A DNA stretch of 64,000 nucleotides. Origin: Vibrio sp. GTDB lineage: Bacteria > Pseudomonadota > Gammaproteobacteria > Enterobacterales > Vibrionaceae. Location: assembly GCA_028131545.1 (NCBI GenBank), contig JAOICL010000004.1, positions 1 to 64,000 on the forward strand, written 5' to 3'. Positions 10,954-19,106 of the stretch are shown piece by piece. Made by a program: the position numbers and the translations under genes. Below the pieces are notes generated by a model. The model had not been told where the DNA came from. It did not search any database and saw only the letters and a program-made list of their open reading frames with translations. The number at the start of each line of letters is the position of its first letter. Positions within the stretch are counted from its first letter, which is position 1.

Positions 10954-11919
10954 TCAGCATAAGACTTTGGTGTCATTCCTCTCTCTTTTGAAGGCTTTAT
11001 TAAAACTTTCTATACTCGTATAACCTAGCTTTTGGAAAAACAGCTCAGGTTTAAGTCCTTGATATAAATAATTAGTAGCTTGATTCATCAACGCAAAATT
11101 ACATAGCATTTTAAAGTTTGTCCCTCTGGATGATAATCGGCGTTGTAATTGCTGGTGATTCATTCCTAATATTTCTGCGACGGCATGAATCGTTGGCCTG
11201 CCGGTATAACGTAAAAAATTGATTACTTCACCAACACATCGATTAAGATTCTCAGGATCGGGCATATTTATGTATTGGTCTAAAGATCGCGCATCAAAGA
11301 GAGAAGCTGTTGATGTTACATCTGGGAATGGATGAATTTTTGTCATCGAATGAGAATGCAGCCATATAGCGATCCTCTTATGATGGTACGTGACGGGACA
11401 ATCCCAAGAGTTCTGAATGTAAGTTGTGATGCCTTGAATTGGGATTTCTATTTTTAAAGGAATAAAGCTATCACCTAAAAAAAATCGTAACAAATCCATT
11501 TGGAGAGTTAATTGTCTCATTACTTCCGCATAATGCCATTGATTTGTGGTAGAGGTCATCGTAATACAAGCAATTTTACCAGAAGGTACTATTCGTACAT
11601 GAAAAGCAGAGTCAGATTGAGCCCAGATGTAATTTAGCCTCTGTAAAGCAATAATAAGGTCAGGCACTAACTCCACTGTTGCTCTAAATGGAGAATGGAT
11701 AAACGCATTTTGCTTGTTAAAAGAGCGAATCCACTCCTTATTGCCAATTAACTGTGTTATACGATCGTAGGTAGTACATAGGTAATTATGTGGAATCAAA
11801 GTCATAGGATTGGCAATGACATCGTGATTCATATGGTAATCAGAGAAGGATAAATTATAAATTGTATTTACATCTTTCAATGCATTGCTGATACAGAATG
11901 CACGAACAAATCTTGGCAT
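10954..11919 (-). CDS. AraC-family transcriptional regulator, apparent C-terminal frameshift
   Basis: A 321-aa protein with an N-terminal ligand-type domain resembling the Arabinose_bd/OruR class and a C-terminal AraC double helix-turn-helix (NHQQLQRRL, then LGYTSIESFNKAFKR). The usual family ending (G-x-TP-x-x-Y-R) is missing; the frame ends ERNDTKVLC. The neighbouring frame reads GMTPKSYAEQVSFFR to a stop at 10932, exactly that ending. The shift maps to four AG units (CT on the plus strand, 10979-10986); one extra unit would restore the family form. It may be a damaged allele, a variable locus or a sequencing error. It is divergent from the DUF3302-HlyD pair and could regulate it (inference). 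Confidence 0.8.
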   Translation of the reverse strand: MPRFVRAFCISNALKDVNTIYNLSFSDYHMNHDVIANPMTLIPHNYLCTTYDRITQLIGNKEWIRSFNKQNAFIHSPFRATVELVPDLIIALQRLNYIWAQSDSAFHVRIVPSGKIACITMTSTTNQWHYAEVMRQLTLQMDLLRFFLGDSFIPLKIEIPIQGITTYIQNSWDCPVTYHHKRIAIWLHSHSMTKIHPFPDVTSTASLFDARSLDQYINMPDPENLNRCVGEVINFLRYTGRPTIHAVAEILGMNHQQLQRRLSSRGTNFKMLCNFALMNQATNYLYQGLKPELFFQKLGYTSIESFNKAFKRERNDTKVLC

Positions 11920-12033
11920 CAGATAGAACCCATCATTTTTCTTTTAAATATAGCATTTTAAATCCAACTTGGTTTGTATTTTAACCATCTGCAGATACCT
12001 TCTCATTCTTGTTCATTTTAGAGTGGTGAAGAT

Positions 12034-12402
12034 ATGTCATTATTAAGTCCTCCTTTTGTTGGAAGCAGTATTGATACTGTATTACATGTTATTGCTGGTA
12101 TTAGTTTAATCGGAGGGGTTGGTACTGTCGGATGGGGTTTTTGGCGTGTACATGAGCTCCCAGTACATCATGCTAAAAAGAAAGAAAGCCGACAAATCGC
12201 ATTAATCAGTATTTTGACATGGATAGGCTTCTTAATGCATTGGGTATGGGTTCTTGCCGTGATTGTGGCATTTGTTGATTTTGATAAGTTAGTTTTACAC
12301 TTTCGACAGCTATGGTTGGAAGGAGATACGAAATCGCAAGCTAATGACCTTAAGCTGATAGAGCAAGGTACTATTCAACAAAAACGAACAGGGAAAGAGT
12401 AA
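12034..12402 (+). CDS. Inner-membrane DUF3302-like protein (YiaW/YibI type)
   Basis: A 122-aa protein with two predicted membrane segments (about 15-35, VLHVIAGISLIGGVGTVGWG; about 55-78, IALISILTWIGFLMHWVWVL) and a polar basic linker, HELPVHHAKKKE. Length, topology and its place 1 nt before a HlyD-family gene match the E. coli pairs yiaW-yiaV and yibI-yibH. The family assignment rests on layout and short motifs. Its role is unknown; it may assist the partner efflux protein. Confidence 0.75.
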   Translation: MSLLSPPFVGSSIDTVLHVIAGISLIGGVGTVGWGFWRVHELPVHHAKKKESRQIALISILTWIGFLMHWVWVLAVIVAFVDFDKLVLHFRQLWLEGDTKSQANDLKLIEQGTIQQKRTGKE

Positions 12403-12403
12403 G

Positions 12404-13627
12404 ATGCTAGAAGGTTTAGCCGTTTGGGCTCTTATCATTTACTTATTACGTTTAGTGGGTATGCCATGGAATGTATATACTCAATGTTTTGCGTATATTG
12501 GTGGTGGAGCATGGTTATTGTTTGTTTGGGTTGCGTTGATCAGTTACGCACCAATGGATCTTGGTGGTGGAGCGTATGTTCAATCCCCACATATACAGTT
12601 ACGCCCAGATATTCGTGGTGTAGATGGTAAAATATCAACCTTGTATATTGAACCAACGCAAGAAATAAAAAAAGATCAGCTGGTGTATGATATTGATCCA
12701 ACTAAATATGCTTTGATATTACAACAGCGTAAAAGCGAATTAGAGTTTGCTGAATCTAACGTTCGAGTTGTGAAGGAAGAAGTAAATCACTTAGAAGCAG
12801 AGAAAAATACATTAGTACAACAGCGCAACATCTTACGTAACTCTTTATCAATTGCAGTCATTGATCTACAAACTAATGAAAGGCAATTTAAGCGATTGCA
12901 AAACCAAAATACGCAATCATTGTATAGTGTGACTGAAAGTGAGCTAGACCAGCAAGCAGGTATAACTGAAATTGCTCGCAATACAGTACAAAAAGTGCAA
13001 TCTGAAATCACTCAATTAGAAGCCAATATTATGGCTGCTGAAATTAATATAAAAAAAGGCCATGAATCGGCAGTTGCGAAAAAAAATGAAGCAAGTATAG
13101 CTTTAAACAAATACCACTTAGCAGAGCTGGATCTAGATAGTACGCGTGTATATGCTCCTGCAGATGGATTTGTTACAAACTTCATTGCTCGTGAAGGTCA
13201 ACAAATTGGTACGATCCCTCGATTACATATGTATACGAATGAAAAATACATATTAGTACGAGTGAATCACCAAGCGGTAAGGAATATTAAAAAGGGTCAG
13301 TATGCTGAGTTTGCAACGGCTGTATACCCAGGGCATATATTTCAAGCGACTGTTGAAGGGATTGTTGAGGCAACGGGAGAATCACAAGGCTCCTTGATTA
13401 GTAATGAACAAAATATTAGGCAAAGTACTATAGTGAATAAATTCAATAAGCATCACTACGTACGTTTAAAGATAATAGAGACTGAACAGTATGATATACC
13501 AGTCGGGTCTTCTGGGCTGGTGTGGATATCGGCAGAGAAACCAATTGGTTTCTTAGGGTTTGTCGATGTGATTAGAGGTATGATTTTAAGAATGAAAGCA
13601 CAGATCTTTTTCTTTTATACCATGTAG
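12404..13627 (+). CDS. HlyD-family membrane-fusion protein (YiaV/YibH type)
   Basis: A 407-aa periplasmic adaptor with N-terminal membrane segments (about 7-20 and 28-48). A split lipoyl domain (IRGVDGKISTLYI near 70-82; APADGFVTNF at 251-260) flanks a long coiled coil (about 105-235, rich in E/Q/N). A beta-barrel follows, with IRVNH-like and GQYAEFAT segments. Such adaptors bridge an inner-membrane exporter to an outer-membrane channel, but no pump gene lies beside it. It starts 1 nt after the DUF3302 stop. The substrate is unknown. Confidence 0.88.
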   Translation: MLEGLAVWALIIYLLRLVGMPWNVYTQCFAYIGGGAWLLFVWVALISYAPMDLGGGAYVQSPHIQLRPDIRGVDGKISTLYIEPTQEIKKDQLVYDIDPTKYALILQQRKSELEFAESNVRVVKEEVNHLEAEKNTLVQQRNILRNSLSIAVIDLQTNERQFKRLQNQNTQSLYSVTESELDQQAGITEIARNTVQKVQSEITQLEANIMAAEINIKKGHESAVAKKNEASIALNKYHLAELDLDSTRVYAPADGFVTNFIAREGQQIGTIPRLHMYTNEKYILVRVNHQAVRNIKKGQYAEFATAVYPGHIFQATVEGIVEATGESQGSLISNEQNIRQSTIVNKFNKHHYVRLKIIETEQYDIPVGSSGLVWISAEKPIGFLGFVDVIRGMILRMKAQIFFFYTM

Positions 13628-13650
13628 CTAAAGCTCAAAGCATCACGATA

Positions 13651-13696
13651 GTCATCGAAAGTACGTCATTGAAAGTAATGACGAGCCTTCGATGAC
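13651..13696. repeat. Two-part inverted repeat between the HlyD gene and serA
   Basis: Outer arms GTCATCGAA (13651-13659) and TTCGATGAC (13688-13696); inner arms CGTCATT (13664-13670) and AATGACG (13677-13683); 4-nt internal loops. It lies between convergent genes and may terminate from both sides, but there is no clear T-run. Confidence 0.7.
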
Positions 13697-13765
13697 GTAT
13701 TCCATTGGCAAAACATTTTGAGATACATACAGGGTATGTACTAAATGCACCATTCAATGAGTTGA

Positions 13766-14995
13766 TTAGTGGAGAATACGAGCTCGTATTGTTCCATCAA
13801 TGGCTCTTAGTCGAGAGATTGCTTGTTCGGCATGTGCTGTTTCAACTTCAATAACAACATAACCTATATCAGCGGTTGTTTGTAGATATTGACCTGCGAT
13901 GTTAATACCTTCCTCCGCAAAGGTGATATTAATTTGAGTTAAAATACCAGGCTGATTATGGTGAATATGGAGTAGGCGAGAGCATCCTTGTTGAACTGGT
14001 AATGATACTTCAGGGAAGTTAACACTGGATAAAGTCGAACCATTATCTGAATATTTAGCAAGTTTACCGGCGACTTCTAAGCCAATATTAGCTTGGGCTT
14101 CTTGAGTTGAGCCACCGACATGAGGCGTTAAGATCACATTATCAAAAGCTTGTAAGGGGGATTCAAATAGGTCGTTATTGGTTTTTGGTTCGATAGGAAA
14201 GACGTCGATAGCAGCACCAGCAATATGCTTGTTCTCTAGTGCTCCGCATAGAGCTTCAATATCAACGACAGTACCACGAGCAGCATTAATAAAAATCGAG
14301 CCTTCTTTCATTAGTGCGAACTGCTTTTCACCCATTATGTTTTGTGTTTCATTAGTCTCTGGAACATGTAATGAAACAACATCGCTTTGGGCTAGTAATG
14401 TTTCTAATGACGTCACTTGAGTTGCATTACCTAAAGTTAATTTGGTTTCTATATCATAAAACGATACACGCATACCTAGATTTTCAGCCAAAATTCCAAG
14501 TTGGGTGCCTATGTGCCCATACCCAATAATACCGAGGTTTTTACCTCTAGCTTCAAAGGAGTTATTGGCACTTTTTTGCCATACACCTCTATGTGCTAGT
14601 GCATTTTTTTCAGGAATGCCACGCAATAATAATAATGCTTGCCCTAGTACTAACTCAGCGACGCTTCGTGTATTGGAAAATGGAGCGTTAAATACCGGAA
14701 TACCACGCTTGGCTGCCGCGGTTAGATTGACTTGATTCGTGCCAATACAAAAGCAACCAATAGCGACTAATTTTTCAGCTGCGTCTAATACTTCTTCTGT
14801 AATATTTGTTCGAGAACGAATCCCTATAAAGTGTGCATCTTTGACAGCTCCTAATAGCGCATCTTCGGAAAGAGAGCCTTTATGGTAGTCAATATTACTA
14901 TACCCAGCAGTTTTTAATTCATCTACAGCAGAAGGGTGTACACCTTCTAGTAATAAGATTTTTATTTTATCTTTATCGAGTGATACTTTTGACAT
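13766..14995 (-). CDS. serA: D-3-phosphoglycerate dehydrogenase
   Basis: A 409-aa enzyme, against 410 aa in E. coli. It oxidises 3-phosphoglycerate, the first step of serine synthesis. The NAD-binding loop GIIGYGHIGTQLG is at 155-167. The catalytic-domain segments RGTVVDIEALC and LTPHVGGSTQEAQ follow. The C-terminal ACT domain (about 340-409) should bind serine for feedback inhibition. The promoter carries a PurR-like operator. Divergent or convergent neighbours make it a single-gene unit, separate from rpiA by 162 nt. Confidence 0.98.
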   Translation of the reverse strand: MSKVSLDKDKIKILLLEGVHPSAVDELKTAGYSNIDYHKGSLSEDALLGAVKDAHFIGIRSRTNITEEVLDAAEKLVAIGCFCIGTNQVNLTAAAKRGIPVFNAPFSNTRSVAELVLGQALLLLRGIPEKNALAHRGVWQKSANNSFEARGKNLGIIGYGHIGTQLGILAENLGMRVSFYDIETKLTLGNATQVTSLETLLAQSDVVSLHVPETNETQNIMGEKQFALMKEGSIFINAARGTVVDIEALCGALENKHIAGAAIDVFPIEPKTNNDLFESPLQAFDNVILTPHVGGSTQEAQANIGLEVAGKLAKYSDNGSTLSSVNFPEVSLPVQQGCSRLLHIHHNQPGILTQINITFAEEGINIAGQYLQTTADIGYVVIEVETAHAEQAISRLRAIDGTIRARILH

Positions 14996-15046
14996 TATTT
15001 CATCCTTAAATCGTCAATGGGCTATCCATAATGTTGCTTTATCTTT

Positions 15047-15074
15047 ATTATAGTGCTTAAGCAAACGTTTGCGT
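15047..15074 (-). promoter_or_regulatory. serA promoter with PurR-like operator
   Basis: Minus strand: a perfect -10 TATAAT (15047-15052), and just upstream ACGCAAACGTTTGCTT (15059-15074). This matches every position of the published PurR consensus ANGMAAHCGDTTKCHT. The box covers the spacer and -35 region, so a bound repressor should block RNA polymerase. The operator start is 64 nt from the serA ATG. PurR itself is not in the window. Confidence 0.7.
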
Positions 15075-15095
15075 TAGTGTTTTGTGTAAAATAAT

Positions 15096-15130
15096 AGAGG
15101 AATAGGTAATATATCATTAGCTACTCCTCT
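15096..15130 (-). terminator. Possible rpiA terminator
   Basis: On the minus strand, AGAGGAGTAG pairs with TATTCCTCT-type sequence across a long loop (arms 15121-15130 and 15096-15105, one mismatch). It lies shortly after the rpiA stop and is followed by a T-rich tract. The loop is longer than usual. Confidence 0.45.
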
Positions 15131-15157
15131 TTTGCTTAAACACCAAGTGGCTTTTGT

Positions 15158-15814
15158 TTATTCTTCGATCAAGGCACCATTTGGTGAGCCTGTTATCACC
15201 ACATCAGCTCCTCGATGCGCAAATAGGCCAACAGTCACAACGCCCGCAATAGCATTGATTTTATCTTCAAGATCCTTAGGGTTGGTAATTTCCATATGAT
15301 GAACATCAATAATAATATTACCATTATCAGTTGTTATGCCTTCTCGGTAAGCAGGGTCGCCTCCTAGTTTTACAATTTCACGACCGACATGAGATCGAGC
15401 CATAGGAATGACTTCAATAGGCAGGGGAAATTTGCCAAGCACTTTGACTTCTTTTGTATCATCGACAATACAAATAAATTTATCAGAGATAGCCGCGACA
15501 ATCTTTTCTCGCGTAAGAGCTGCACCGCCACCTTTAATCATTTCTTTGTTGCCGTTGATTTCATCAGCACCATCAATGTAGACATCAAGAAAGGCAACTT
15601 CGTTACAGTCAAAAACAGTAATACCTAACTCTTTTAATCGAGACGTTGAAGCTTCAGAGCTAGAAACAGCACCTTCAATATCATCTTTCATTGTTGCGAG
15701 AGCATCGATAAAGTGGTTGACCGTTGAACCAGTACCGACACCAACAATACTGCCTTTTTCTACATATTTGAGAGCAGCCCAGCCAGCCGCTTTTTTCATT
15801 TCATCTTGAGTCAT
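15158..15814 (-). CDS. rpiA: Ribose-5-phosphate isomerase A
   Basis: A 218-aa cytoplasmic enzyme, against 219 aa in E. coli, that interconverts ribose-5-phosphate and ribulose-5-phosphate. The phosphate loop VGTGSTV is at 26-32, DGADE at 81-85, and [11 protein letters not shown] at 94-104, containing the catalytic lysine region. It sits next to serA as in E. coli. Confidence 0.98.
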   Translation of the reverse strand: MTQDEMKKAAGWAALKYVEKGSIVGVGTGSTVNHFIDALATMKDDIEGAVSSSEASTSRLKELGITVFDCNEVAFLDVYIDGADEINGNKEMIKGGGAALTREKIVAAISDKFICIVDDTKEVKVLGKFPLPIEVIPMARSHVGREIVKLGGDPAYREGITTDNGNIIIDVHHMEITNPKDLEDKINAIAGVVTVGLFAHRGADVVITGSPNGALIEE

Positions 15815-15863
15815 CTTATTTCCAAATAAAGTAAGTTAAGTACTAAAAATATTATGGTGGATT

Positions 15864-16478
15864 CTAGTTATTAATCCACGACCATAATCGGTCTGGTGTG
15901 AAAATGATAGGTAATGGTACGTCCCATGTTTCTGTCGGTAATGCTTGATAGTACTGCTCATTGTGAGCTAATCCGACAGGAACTGGTGGGATGTTATATC
16001 GATGCCAACGTTCGAGAGTCCTGTCGTAATATCCTCCCCCCATTCCTAGGCGGTTGCCTGTCTCATCAAAAGCAACAAGAGGTGTAAAGATAATGTCTAG
16101 TTTTTGCGTTGGGATGACATCTCTAACATCAAGCTTAGGCTCTAAAATACCATACTTATTCGGAACTAATTGGGTTTTGGAGTGATAGTGAAGAAAAAGT
16201 AATTGCCCTTTAGAGAAAGGATGTAATACCGGGAGGTAAGTTTTTACACCTTGTTTCCAAAGATGTTGAATGAATGGAAAGGTCTCTATTTCGCCTGCAT
16301 TGCTTAGGTACAAAGCAACATGAGCTATATTGAGGTCATGTTTTATTTTTTTTATTTGCTTTGAAATAGAAGGGAATGCTTCTTTGAGAGAGAGTGCTGC
16401 TTGTGATTGTGTTGACGAGGATAACGCTTTTCGCCGAACACGTATCATTTGGCGAATATCATGACGAGAAAGGGACAT
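15864..16478 (-). CDS. fau: 5-formyltetrahydrofolate cyclo-ligase
   Basis: A 204-aa enzyme (YgfA, MTHFS family) that converts 5-formyl-THF to 5,10-methenyl-THF using ATP. The family motif GNRLGMGGGYYDRTLE is at 141-156, and basic residues near 12-17 (RVRRKAL) match the ATP-binding start. It lies immediately downstream of 6S RNA, as in E. coli ssrS-fau, and is probably co-transcribed with it. Confidence 0.95.
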   Translation of the reverse strand: MSLSRHDIRQMIRVRRKALSSSTQSQAALSLKEAFPSISKQIKKIKHDLNIAHVALYLSNAGEIETFPFIQHLWKQGVKTYLPVLHPFSKGQLLFLHYHSKTQLVPNKYGILEPKLDVRDVIPTQKLDIIFTPLVAFDETGNRLGMGGGYYDRTLERWHRYNIPPVPVGLAHNEQYYQALPTETWDVPLPIIFTPDRLWSWINN

Positions 16479-16505
16479 GGTTGTCGTCCTTAAACAGCCT
16501 AAATA

Positions 16506-16691
16506 GAGATACCCCGGAGTGCCGTTGGTAATCGTAGCCCTTGAACCAGCAGGTTCAAGGCGGGAGAATAAGATAACCGTAGGCTTCTCAGTACAAGCTG
16601 AGCTTGCTCAATAGTTACCGAATATTCACCCTTATTTTTTTACTTATCGGCTCAGGGACATAAATCACCTGACGTACACTCTAGGGTAATA
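16506..16691 (-). ncRNA. ssrS: 6S RNA
   Basis: About 185 nt on the minus strand between zapA and fau, the standard location. The ends pair: CCCTAGAGTG near the 5' end with CACTCCGGGG near the 3' end. It contains CCTGAGCCGATA, as in E. coli 6S, and the hairpin CCTTGAACC/GGTTCAAGG (16539-16547, 16552-16560). The large central bubble mimics open promoter DNA and sequesters sigma-70 polymerase. Exact ends are estimated. Confidence 0.93.
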
Positions 16692-16720
16692 GGGAATAGA
16701 ATGAATTATTCACTCTATTA

Positions 16721-17017
16721 TTATTCGTTACTTGTGGTTAAAGCAGCATCTAATTGTGCAGTTATGTTATTTATACGAGTTTCGACTGTACTGCGATCAA
16801 GTGTCTCACGCTGTTGGATACATAGCTCGTAACATGCATTAAGTGCAGCAATAGTCATGATCTGAAGATCACTTGACCCTTTGCTACGAGTCGACATATC
16901 AGCTAACCGGTTGTTGAGTTCATTAGCGGCTTGCTTGAGAGATTCTTCTTGGCCTACAGGGCAATTCACTCGAGTTTGTCGACCTAAAATTTCTATTTCT
17001 ACAGCTTGACTATTCAT
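16721..17017 (-). CDS. zapA: Cell division protein ZapA
   Basis: A 98-aa protein that bundles FtsZ at the division ring. The N-terminal domain (VEIEILGRQTRVNCP) and C-terminal coiled coil are typical. I chose ATG at 17017 (MNSQAVEIEILG), which matches the family start; a GTG 15 nt upstream would add MRIVD. It is divergent from ygfB, as in E. coli. Confidence 0.93.
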   Translation of the reverse strand: MNSQAVEIEILGRQTRVNCPVGQEESLKQAANELNNRLADMSTRSKGSSDLQIMTIAALNACYELCIQQRETLDRSTVETRINNITAQLDAALTTSNE

Positions 17018-17288
17018 ATCAACAATTCTCACTTTGTCACTTATCCATGTAAATGTCTTTAGTCAGCTTTCATCATCTAACTACGAAACAGAATATAGGA
17101 AAACAGGTTCTAACATTCAAGCTTTTCATTCATCCTTATAAGAAAAATCTTACAGGAAACGCATTTCATCGTCTTATTGAGCAAAACTTAAGCGTCGCCT
17201 CAAGTATCCAAGTTACTGTGGTTTTCGCACTATCCTATCAGTGTTAGACTTAAACAATCAACTAATGAATTTAAATTAAGAGGTAACC

Positions 17289-17864
17289 ATGAGCGAAGTT
17301 CACTTTCCTTCATATGAGACGTTTTTTTCCGAATTACGTAGTGCAGGTTTAGCTGTCACTCCGGCAGAGCTCCATGGTTTAATGGTCGGTATGATCAGTG
17401 GTGGTGGTGATATTCATGATACCAGTTGGCAACCGATGTTATTTGATTATACAAATGATGGCATGGGGTGGCCCCATGCTGCCTTGACTCTTGCTGAACT
17501 GACAAGAACTATTTCAATAAAAGAACTCACATCAACATCGTTAGATATGTCACTGCTCCTTGCTGATGATGACAATGGCGACTTATTTGAATTAGCAGAT
17601 TCAGTATCGGAGTGGGTTAATCATTTTATTTCTGGCTTGGGTTTGGTTAATGCTAAACTTAATAAAGCGAGCTCGGAATGTAAAGAAGCATTATCAGATC
17701 TAAATGAAATCTCTAAACTTGGAGTTGATGAGAATGATGATATGCGTGAGCAAGCCATACTTCTAGAGCAAGTCATTGAGCATACCAAAGCATGCGTTTT
17801 AACGATTCATGCTGAATTTGGAGCTCGAGTTGATACTCAAGCCTCCACGCCTACTATTCATTAA
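17289..17864 (+). CDS. ygfB: UPF0149 family protein YgfB
   Basis: A 191-aa cytoplasmic protein of the YgfB/YecA group (PAELHGLMVGMISGGG near 21-36; WVNHFISGLG near 113-122). In Pseudomonas a YgfB homologue affects antibiotic resistance through AmpDh3; the role here is unknown. GAGGTA precedes the ATG. It is followed by ubiH and ubiI, the conserved order in gammaproteobacteria. Confidence 0.93.
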   Translation: MSEVHFPSYETFFSELRSAGLAVTPAELHGLMVGMISGGGDIHDTSWQPMLFDYTNDGMGWPHAALTLAELTRTISIKELTSTSLDMSLLLADDDNGDLFELADSVSEWVNHFISGLGLVNAKLNKASSECKEALSDLNEISKLGVDENDDMREQAILLEQVIEHTKACVLTIHAEFGARVDTQASTPTIH

Positions 17865-17882
17865 TGTTATTTGGATATTCGG

Positions 17883-19094
17883 ATGGATAAAGTCATATCC
17901 TCTTCTCATGATGCACCTGCTGATTTTGATATTGTGATTTCAGGTGGTGCAATGACAGGGCTTATGCTGGCGACAGTATTGGACTACGCATTTGGTCAAG
18001 CTCTTTCTATTGCAGTGGTCGAGGCTAAGCCATATACATCATCAGCCCATCCTGGGTTTGATGCACGCTCTATTGCACTGTCTTTTGGTTCTGTACAGCA
18101 ACTGAAAAAGTATGGTATTTGGGATGATGACCTTGAACAGCATGCAACGTTAATAAAACACATCCATGTATCGGATCAAGGCCATTTCGGAATGACTTCT
18201 ATTAACCGTAGAGATATTGGTGTTGAAGCATTAGGTTATGTGGTTGAATTAGAAAAAGTCGGACGTTTGTTACAAAAAAAAGTCGAGAAAAGTACGACAC
18301 TTACTCTACTGTGTCCAAATGAAATTCAACAAGTGACACAAAAGAAACAAAGCATTCATCTGAATGTTAATAATCGGACGTTGAGTTGTAAATTATTGGT
18401 TGCTGCGGATGGGTCATTTTCAAGTATTGCTGATAAGCTAAATATAGAACTTAAGAAACGAGAGTTTTCTCAAGTTGCGATCATTACCAATGTTAAATTT
18501 GAGCATCATCATAACGGTCGTGCTTTTGAACGATTTACTAAAACAGGACCCTTAGCATTATTGCCGATGACTGACGGGAGAATGTCATTAGTTTGGTGCC
18601 TTGAACCCAATGAAGCGAAACATATAATGTCGTTGGAAGCGGACCAGGTGATGAAGAAACTGCAAACGAGCTTTGGGTGGCGTTTAGGTCGAATCAAAAT
18701 GATAGGTTCACTTTTTAGTTACCCATTAACTCAATACCATCGAAGTGGTATAACGGCGCATCGATGTGCGATTATTGGTAATGCAGCACAAACATTACAC
18801 CCAATTGCAGGGCAAGGGTTTAACTTAGGTTTACGTGATGTATTACAGCTCGTTGAATCTCTTTCTCTCCATTTAGATGATGTAGGAAAGTATGCTGTTT
18901 TAAGTGATTATGAGAGGCATCGGCAAAGAGATCGAGATTCCATGATGACCTTAACTTCGTCACTTGTAGACCTATTTTCGAATGATTGGTTAGCGATGCG
19001 CATAGGGCGTAATCTAGGCTTATTATGCGTAGATAATATTCCGAACTTAAAGCAGCCATTAATAACAAAAGCGCTTGGGCTCGTTAATAAATAA
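17883..19094 (+). CDS. ubiH: 2-octaprenyl-6-methoxyphenol hydroxylase
   Basis: A 403-aa FAD monooxygenase that hydroxylates the ubiquinone ring (C1). The FAD-binding start is IVISGGAMTGLMLA, and the UbiH/COQ6 signature GNAAQTLHPIAGQGFNLGLRD is present in the C-terminal half. I prefer ATG at 17883; a TTG at 17871 would add four residues and has no better ribosome-binding site. It follows ygfB by 18 nt and precedes ubiI by 12 nt, so this is one operon. Confidence 0.95.
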   Translation: MDKVISSSHDAPADFDIVISGGAMTGLMLATVLDYAFGQALSIAVVEAKPYTSSAHPGFDARSIALSFGSVQQLKKYGIWDDDLEQHATLIKHIHVSDQGHFGMTSINRRDIGVEALGYVVELEKVGRLLQKKVEKSTTLTLLCPNEIQQVTQKKQSIHLNVNNRTLSCKLLVAADGSFSSIADKLNIELKKREFSQVAIITNVKFEHHHNGRAFERFTKTGPLALLPMTDGRMSLVWCLEPNEAKHIMSLEADQVMKKLQTSFGWRLGRIKMIGSLFSYPLTQYHRSGITAHRCAIIGNAAQTLHPIAGQGFNLGLRDVLQLVESLSLHLDDVGKYAVLSDYERHRQRDRDSMMTLTSSLVDLFSNDWLAMRIGRNLGLLCVDNIPNLKQPLITKALGLVNK

Positions 19095-19106
19095 AAGGTA
19101 TTGATT

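Noticed and set aside
17871-17882. TTG start for ubiH
   Set aside because: No ribosome-binding site; the ATG 12 nt later is preferred.
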